A DNA stretch of 5,882 bases from an uncultured Faecalibacterium sp. (lineage in GTDB: Bacteria; Bacillota; Clostridia; Oscillospirales; Ruminococcaceae). The position numbers were made by a program, and so were the translations under genes. Below, piece after piece: positions 1 to 3,469 of this stretch (position 1 is the stretch's first letter; every line of letters starts with the position of its first letter). The stretch spans positions 1-5,882 of the forward strand of contig CABQER010000055.1 of assembly GCA_902463235.1 (NCBI GenBank). Direction: 5' to 3'. Below the pieces are notes generated by a model. The model did not search any database and was not told the DNA's origin. It saw only the letters and a list, made by a program, of their open reading frames with translations.

Positions 1-264
1 GCCAAGGTCTGCCAGTACATCCTCGGCCACCTGCAGACAGTTGGCCTTGTTCATCACGTTGCAGGTGTATCCCTTGGCAATGCCGCCCTCGGCCTCGATC
101 TCATCTGCCAGCTCCTTGAGCCTATCCATGTTGCGGCCCAGCAGCGCCACCTTTGCACCCGCCCGTGCCAGCGCCTTGGCAAAAATGGAGCACAGCGTGC
201 CGCTTGCGCCGGTGACAACGGCCACCTTGCCGGTAAGATCGGTGTTCAGTACATTCTTTTCCAT
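1..264 (-). CDS. SDR-family oxidoreductase, N-terminal part (probable D-mannonate oxidoreductase, UxuB/YjmF-like)
   Basis: The gene reads leftward from ATG at 264-262 and runs off the window, so only 88 codons are visible. AGGAGG at 275-270 lies 5 nt upstream and fixes the start. Residues 11-17 (TGKVAVV) form the first Rossmann strand. They are followed by TGASGTLC at 18-25, the NAD(P)-binding glycine-rich loop. It departs from the classical TGxxxGxG: a cysteine stands in place of the last glycine. The strand KVALLGRN (38-45) follows, its end being where cofactor preference is usually set. As I recall, the loop sequence (SGxLCS) and the segment after it match the SDR-type fructuronate reductases of Firmicutes such as Bacillus YjmF, which interconvert D-fructuronate and D-mannonate with NAD(H). 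The neighbouring symporter and GH2 enzyme fit hexuronate use. The catalytic Tyr-x-x-x-Lys lies outside the window, so the exact substrate is inferred. Other sugar-acid SDRs are possible. Confidence 0.82.
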   Translation of the reverse strand, partial: MEKNVLNTDLTGKVAVVTGASGTLCSIFAKALARAGAKVALLGRNMDRLKELADEIEAEGGIAKGYTCNVMNKANCLQVAEDVLADLG

Positions 265-299
265 AACATCCTCCTGTTACAGCTGTATTCATTGGCTAG

Positions 300-329
300 A
301 GTATAACAGAGACGGACAGTCTTTGCCAG
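300..329 (-). promoter_or_regulatory. Predicted promoter of the SDR gene (extended -10)
   Basis: Read on the minus strand, -10 TATACT occupies 305-300. It is preceded by TGT (308-306), giving an extended -10 (TGnTATACT). A -35-like CTGGCA (329-324, 4 of 6 consensus bases) lies 18 bp upstream. Transcription would start near 293, leaving a leader of about 28 nt that contains the AGGAGG at 275-270. This is a reading by eye, not a mapped start. Confidence 0.6.
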
Positions 330-338
330 AACATTCTT
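327..338 (-). promoter_or_regulatory. Candidate activator site upstream of SDR promoter
   Basis: The minus strand reads AAGAATGTTCTG, containing the palindrome AGAA-TG-TTCT. It shares AATGTTCT with the site before the GH2 gene and matches that 12-mer at 9 of 12 positions. The TTCT begins 26 bp from the start of the -10, against 27 bp at the other two promoters. It overlaps the weak -35, a usual place for a class II activator. The AraC-family protein encoded in this window is the natural candidate to bind it, by inference. Confidence 0.4.
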
Positions 339-448
339 ATTATAAAATGGGATTGTTTTACGCTTTTAGCTGGTCAACAAGCACGATATCTCCCGGATGC
401 GGTGCAGACGCAATCGTACAAAATCGCAAAAATGACCGTTTTTACCTT

Positions 449-460
449 GAAAATCTTCTA
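449..460 (+). promoter_or_regulatory. Candidate activator site upstream of symporter promoter
   Basis: GAAAATCTTCTA differs at one base from GAAAATGTTCTA at 3357-3368 before the GH2 gene. Both copies begin exactly 34 bp before their -10 hexamers. The motif ends where the -35 would begin, and the -35 itself (around 460-465) is poor, which fits an activator-dependent promoter. Binding by the local AraC-family protein is inferred from position and from the shared occurrence. Confidence 0.45.
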
Positions 461-488
461 ACCCCTTCTGCGGCAAAACCAGTATGAT
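460..488 (+). promoter_or_regulatory. Predicted symporter promoter (weak -35, -10 TATGAT)
   Basis: TATGAT at 483-488 matches the -10 consensus at 5 of 6 bases. At 17 bp spacing the -35 position (460-465) shows no resemblance to TTGACA. A TTGAAA at 447-452 looks like a -35 but is 30 bp away, too far to pair with this -10. The call rests mainly on the conserved spacing between this -10 and the motif at 449-460. The start would fall near 495, giving a leader of about 75 nt. Confidence 0.45.
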
Positions 489-511
489 AAATGCATGACA
501 AACACATACTG
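480..511. repeat. Inverted repeat over the symporter transcription start region
   Basis: CAGTATG (480-486) and CATACTG (505-511) form a perfect 7-bp inverted repeat with an 18-bp spacer that contains ATGCAT (491-496). The left arm overlaps the predicted -10 and the right arm lies just past the expected start. If real, it would act as a DNA operator, probably for a repressor, because the left arm would not be in the mRNA. An arm of 7 bp can arise by chance. Confidence 0.3.
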
Positions 512-517
512 ACTTCG

Positions 518-538
518 GCTCCGCACGGCCTGCGGGGC
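518..538 (+). other. Stem-loop in the symporter leader
   Basis: GCTCCGCA (518-525) can pair with TGCGGGGC (531-538), an 8-bp stem with one G-U pair, around the 5-nt loop CGGCC. It ends about 20 nt before the AAGGAG ribosome binding site at 559-564 and has no T-run, so it is not an intrinsic terminator. It could affect mRNA stability or translation. No function is shown. Confidence 0.35.
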
Positions 539-570
539 AAAGCAAACGCAAAGAAGAAAAGGAGATTTTT

Positions 571-1971
571 ATGGCATCTGAAAGCAAGAGTGCCCTGCGT
601 CCCTTCGGCATGAAGGACAAGCTGGGCTATATGTTCGGTGACTTCGGCAACGACTTCACCTTCATCCTCTCGTCCCTGTTCCTGATGAAATTCTACACCG
701 ACGTGATGGGCGTTTCCGCCGGTGTGGTGGGCATTGTCATGATGGCAGCCCGCATCGTGGACGCCTTTACCGATATCACCATGGGTCAGATCGTGGACCG
801 CTGCAAGCCCACCAAGGACGGCAAGTTCCGCCCGTGGCTCAAGCGGATGTGCGGCCCTGTGGCCATTGCCTCCTTCCTGATCTTCCAGTCCGGTCTGGCC
901 GGGATGCCTTACGGCTTCAAGGTGGCCTGGCTGGCAGTCACCTACATCCTGTGGGGCTCCATCTTCTACACCTCCATCAACATCCCCTACGGCTCCATGG
1001 CTTCTGCCGTTTCTCCCGAGTCCAAGGACCGTGCCGAGCTGTCCACCTGGCGCACCATCGGCGCCAGTCTTGCAAGCCTTGTCATCGGCGTGGGCACCCC
1101 GATGATCGCCTACGTTACCGTGGACGGCAAGACCATGCTCTCCGGCTCCCGCATGACCATCATCGCCGGTGTGTTCTCCGTGATGGCTATTATCTGCTAC
1201 CTGCTGTGCTTCAAGATGGTGCAGGAGCGCGTGCAGCTGACCACCAAGAGCGAGAAGATGGACTTCGGCAAGCTGGTCAAGAGCATTGCAACCAACCGCT
1301 CCCTGATGGGCATCATCGCCGCCGCCCTGATGCTGCTGCTCTCTCAGCTGACCATGAGCGGCATGAGCAGCTATGTGTACCCCAACTACTACGGCAGCGC
1401 CGCCGCACAGTCTCTGGCAAGTCTGGTGGGCATGCTCGGCACACTGCTCATCTGCGCCCCCACCGCCGTCAAGCTCTCCCAGAAGTTTGGTAAAAAGGAG
1501 CTGGCTACCGCCGGTGCCATTGTGGGCGCAGTTGCCTATCTGCTGTGCTTCTTCCTGCGTCCTTCTAACCCCTTCGTCTATGTTGCCTTTGCTGCTGTGG
1601 CTACCGTCAGCATGGGCTACTTCAACACCGTGGTCTGGGCTATGATCACCGACGTTATCGACGACACCGAGGTGCGCACCGGCGTGCGTGAGGACGGCAC
1701 TGTGTACTCTGTCTACTCCTTTGCCCGCAAGCTGGGTCAGGCCATCTCCTCCGGCCTCATCGGCGCTCTGTTGACCATGATCGGCTACTCCGAGGCTACT
1801 GCCTTCGACCCCGCCGTCACCGGCAAGATCTTCAATCTGTCCTGTCTTGCACCCTTTGCCGGCTTTGTGGCACTGGCGCTGATCCTCGTCTTCCTCTATC
1901 CGCTGAGCAAGACCCGCGTGGAACAGAACATCGCTACGCTGGCTGCACGCCGTGAGGGCAAGGAAAACTAA
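571..1971 (+). CDS. GPH-family sugar:cation symporter (MFS), probable glucuronide importer
   Basis: This is an inner-membrane secondary transporter of 466 residues, the usual length for the glycoside-pentoside-hexuronide:cation symporter family (MelB, UidB, XynB types). About 12 hydrophobic segments are visible, the first near residues 28-47 and the last near 424-443. Family marks include FGDFGNDFT (22-30) and RIVDAFTD (61-68), whose D64 and D68 correspond to the helix II aspartates that bind the coupling cation in MelB. D76 and the loop GKFRPWL (84-90) follow. TDVIDDTEVRTG (360-371) and SFARKLGQ (383-390) complete the set; K387 matches the MelB helix XI lysine region. AAGGAG at 559-564, 6 nt before ATG, sets the start. 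The neighbours (GH2 glycosidase, SDR hexuronate-type enzyme) suggest glucuronide uptake, but the sequence alone does not fix the substrate; galactosides or other glycosides remain possible. No terminator follows, so read-through into the regulator gene is possible. Confidence 0.9.
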   Translation: MASESKSALRPFGMKDKLGYMFGDFGNDFTFILSSLFLMKFYTDVMGVSAGVVGIVMMAARIVDAFTDITMGQIVDRCKPTKDGKFRPWLKRMCGPVAIASFLIFQSGLAGMPYGFKVAWLAVTYILWGSIFYTSINIPYGSMASAVSPESKDRAELSTWRTIGASLASLVIGVGTPMIAYVTVDGKTMLSGSRMTIIAGVFSVMAIICYLLCFKMVQERVQLTTKSEKMDFGKLVKSIATNRSLMGIIAAALMLLLSQLTMSGMSSYVYPNYYGSAAAQSLASLVGMLGTLLICAPTAVKLSQKFGKKELATAGAIVGAVAYLLCFFLRPSNPFVYVAFAAVATVSMGYFNTVVWAMITDVIDDTEVRTGVREDGTVYSVYSFARKLGQAISSGLIGALLTMIGYSEATAFDPAVTGKIFNLSCLAPFAGFVALALILVFLYPLSKTRVEQNIATLAARREGKEN

Positions 1972-1997
1972 GCTATTTTCCCTTCCTTATCATTTAC

Positions 1998-2029
1998 CTC
2001 CGTTGCGCAGAGCAGGCACTCTGCCGGAG
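1998..2029 (+). other. Imperfect hairpin between symporter and regulator genes
   Basis: CTCCG (1998-2002) pairs with CGGAG (2025-2029). After a 4-nt bulge, GCAGAG (2007-2012) pairs with CTCTGC (2019-2024) around a 6-nt loop. No T-run follows on either strand, so it does not qualify as an intrinsic terminator. It lies 27 nt after the symporter stop and may protect the 3' end of that mRNA or slow read-through. Confidence 0.35.
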
Positions 2030-2055
2030 CACAGAAAATGTGCCCGACGGGGTGC

Positions 2056-2084
2056 TTGTTCTCAGTGAAAAAAGGCTGTATACT
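2056..2084 (+). promoter_or_regulatory. Predicted promoter of the AraC-family regulator gene
   Basis: TTGTTC (2056-2061) and TATACT (2079-2084) are 17 bp apart, a standard sigma-A layout with a weak -35. Transcription would start near 2091, about 33 nt before the ATG at 2124. This supports a separate promoter for the regulator and argues against the upstream GTG at 2040 as its start. Confidence 0.5.
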
Positions 2085-2123
2085 GAACCTGTACGAATCG
2101 CCGCACGGGAAAGGAGCAGACCC

Positions 2124-3335
2124 ATGAACGTAGATCCCTTACAGGTACTCAGCAAACTTGCTGCTGTTTACAATATCCCCGCCTGCCGGGTGACCCCGCC
2201 CTTTGCCGGGCTGGAAAATTTCGATTACGGTCTGCGCAAGGCGCTGGACCCGGAGTTTGACTGGCAGGAGTTCGGCTATACCCTGCTGAAGCACACCCCG
2301 GAGCAGACGCTGCTGATCGCCGAGGGCACCTTTGAGTTGAAGTTTGCCCTGTTCCGCGTGCCGGACGAAAAGGACACCGTGTTCATGATCGGCCCGTGGA
2401 CGGATGGCCCCCGCAGCGAGGATTCCCGCCGGTGGGCGCAGAAAAATCTCGGTAAAGCCGGGGACGAAGCTGTGCAGGAATACTACAACGGCGTCCACAC
2501 TCTTTCCGGCGATGACTTTGCCACCGCCATCTACGCCGTGGTGTCTGTTATGCTGGGGCAGGAGGAACTGCGCACACAGGAAGTGAAGGAGTTTCTGCCC
2601 TTCATGTTCCAGCCGGATATCCGCTACTTCACCGAACCCACCTTTGAGCGGGACATCCCCGTTGCCATGATCGAGCAGCGCTATCAGATCGAAAACGAGA
2701 TGCTGGAGGCTGTGACCCGGGGCGATGAGAATGCCGCGATCCTCAGCATCCACCAGTTCGGCCGCTTTTCGCTGGGTGACCGGTTCATCGGGACGCTTTA
2801 CCGGGAAAAGAGCCAGTTCATTATTATGAACACCCTGCTGCGCAAGGCTATTGAGCAGAACGCGGTGCACCCCTTTTATGTGGATAAAATTTCCTCCAGC
2901 TACGCCCGCCGCATCGAGACGCTGGATACGGTGGAGGACGTGCAGGCCACGCTGCAGCAAATGCTGCGGGACTACTGTGCCTACGCCCGCCGCTACTCCC
3001 TGAAAGGCTACTCCCCTACGGTGCAGAAGGTGATCAACCATATCAATCTGAATCTCTCGGAGCCGCACACCCTGAAAAGCCTTGCGGCGCTGTGCCACAT
3101 CAGCCCGTCGTATCTTTCCTCCCTGTTCAAGCAGGAGACCGGCAGTACCCTGATCGACTATATCAACACCCAGCGGGTCAAACGTGCCGCACAGCAGCTG
3201 ACCACTACCGACCGCTCCATCTCCGAGGTGGCGGAAGAAATGGGCATTCTGGACGTAAATTACTTTGCCAAAATTTTTAAGCGCACCTTCGGCATGACCC
3301 CCACCCGCTACCGCCGGGAAAACCGGAAAAAGTAA
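2124..3335 (+). CDS. AraC-family transcriptional regulator
   Basis: This is a DNA-binding regulator of 403 residues. The frame is open back to a GTG at 2040, but ATG at 2124 has AAGGAG (2111-2116) 7 nt upstream and lies after the predicted promoter, so 2124 is preferred. The C-terminal domain (about 297-403) is a typical AraC/XylS unit. The first helix-turn-helix is LKSLAALCHISPSYLSSLFK (317-336). The second begins at ISEVAEEMG (366-374) and runs into NYFAKIFKRTFGMTPTRYR (379-397), the family signature. The N-terminal region (1 to about 170) has alternating strand-like segments such as FALFRVPDEKDTVFMIGPW (74-92). It looks like a ligand-sensing fold, but not the cupin of AraC itself, and I cannot name the family. 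A helical linker (about 174-212) carries IEQRYQIENEMLEAVTRGD, common in Clostridial AraC/YesN-type proteins. Lying between the symporter and GH2 genes, it is the likely regulator of the locus; activation by a sugar or uronate is inferred. Confidence 0.92.
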   Translation: MNVDPLQVLSKLAAVYNIPACRVTPPFAGLENFDYGLRKALDPEFDWQEFGYTLLKHTPEQTLLIAEGTFELKFALFRVPDEKDTVFMIGPWTDGPRSEDSRRWAQKNLGKAGDEAVQEYYNGVHTLSGDDFATAIYAVVSVMLGQEELRTQEVKEFLPFMFQPDIRYFTEPTFERDIPVAMIEQRYQIENEMLEAVTRGDENAAILSIHQFGRFSLGDRFIGTLYREKSQFIIMNTLLRKAIEQNAVHPFYVDKISSSYARRIETLDTVEDVQATLQQMLRDYCAYARRYSLKGYSPTVQKVINHINLNLSEPHTLKSLAALCHISPSYLSSLFKQETGSTLIDYINTQRVKRAAQQLTTTDRSISEVAEEMGILDVNYFAKIFKRTFGMTPTRYRRENRKK

Positions 3336-3356
3336 AAAAATCTACGATTCCGGCAC

Positions 3357-3368
3357 GAAAATGTTCTA
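3357..3368 (+). promoter_or_regulatory. Candidate activator site upstream of GH2 promoter
   Basis: GAAAATGTTCTA begins 34 bp before the -10 at 3391, the same distance as its 11-of-12 match before the symporter. AATGTTCT also occurs before the SDR gene on the other strand. The site ends where a -35 would begin, and no good -35 is present there (3368-3373). The arrangement fits activator-dependent transcription by the adjacent AraC-family regulator, by inference. Confidence 0.45.
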
Positions 3369-3386
3369 CCTCTCCCAGCGTTTTCC

Positions 3387-3401
3387 ATGCTAGAATAGCA
3401 T
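3387..3401 (+). promoter_or_regulatory. GH2 promoter: extended -10 embedded in a palindrome
   Basis: TAGAAT (3391-3396) is preceded by TGC (3388-3390), an extended -10. The expected -35 (3368-3373, ACCTCT) is poor. The -10 lies inside a perfect interrupted palindrome, ATGCTA-GAA-TAGCAT (3387-3401), which could be an operator for a repressor. Transcription would start near 3403, about 67 nt before the ATG. No terminator separates the regulator stop at 3335 from this promoter, so some read-through transcript is also possible. Confidence 0.5.
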
Positions 3402-3469
3402 CAGTAAAAGAAGATGCCCAAACCCTGAACGATAGAAACAAAACAAGAAATAAGACAGGAGAATTCATC

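Larger units (their letters stand above)
265..570. other. Divergent intergenic regulatory region between SDR gene and symporter
   Basis: These 306 bp separate two divergent genes and hold no credible coding sequence. The stretch is A+T-rich between about 330 and 500, unlike the GC-rich genes on either side. It contains a leftward promoter near 300-329, a rightward promoter with its -10 at 483-488, one copy of a shared 12-bp motif at each promoter, an inverted repeat over the rightward start region, and a GC-rich stem-loop in the symporter leader. The segment 345-445 between the two motif copies holds no element I can name beyond a 10-bp-period repeat of AATCG at 412-416 and 422-426. Confidence 0.8.

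Noticed and set aside
344..448. Catabolite-control (cre) site in the divergent region
   Set aside because: I checked the CG-centred A/T-rich stretches near 360 and 437 against the TGnnAnCGnTnnCA pattern, and too few positions matched.
447..452. TTGAAA as the -35 of the symporter promoter
   Set aside because: It is 30 bp from the only good -10 (483-488), far beyond the usable 15-19 bp.
41..487. 148-codon open frame on the plus strand crossing the SDR gene and intergenic region
   Set aside because: The first half is antisense to the SDR coding sequence and the rest runs through A+T-rich promoter DNA. The protein is low-complexity (Ser, Ala, Pro) and has no credible ribosome binding site.
366..620. 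84-codon minus-strand frame overlapping the symporter start
   Set aside because: It overlaps the first codons of the symporter and its leader, has no recognisable domain, and would cover the predicted symporter promoter.
1998..2029. Hairpin after the symporter as an intrinsic terminator
   Set aside because: No T-run follows on either strand and the stem is interrupted by a 4-nt bulge.
2040..2123. Upstream GTG start adding 28 residues to the AraC-family protein
   Set aside because: The predicted promoter (-10 at 2079-2084) lies inside this extension, no ribosome binding site precedes the GTG, and the ATG at 2124 has a well-placed AAGGAG.
2139..3098. 319-codon open frame on the minus strand opposite the AraC gene
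   Set aside because: It is antisense to an unmistakable AraC-family gene. Composition is rich in His, Gln, Gly and Arg and no motif is visible; it is a shadow frame.
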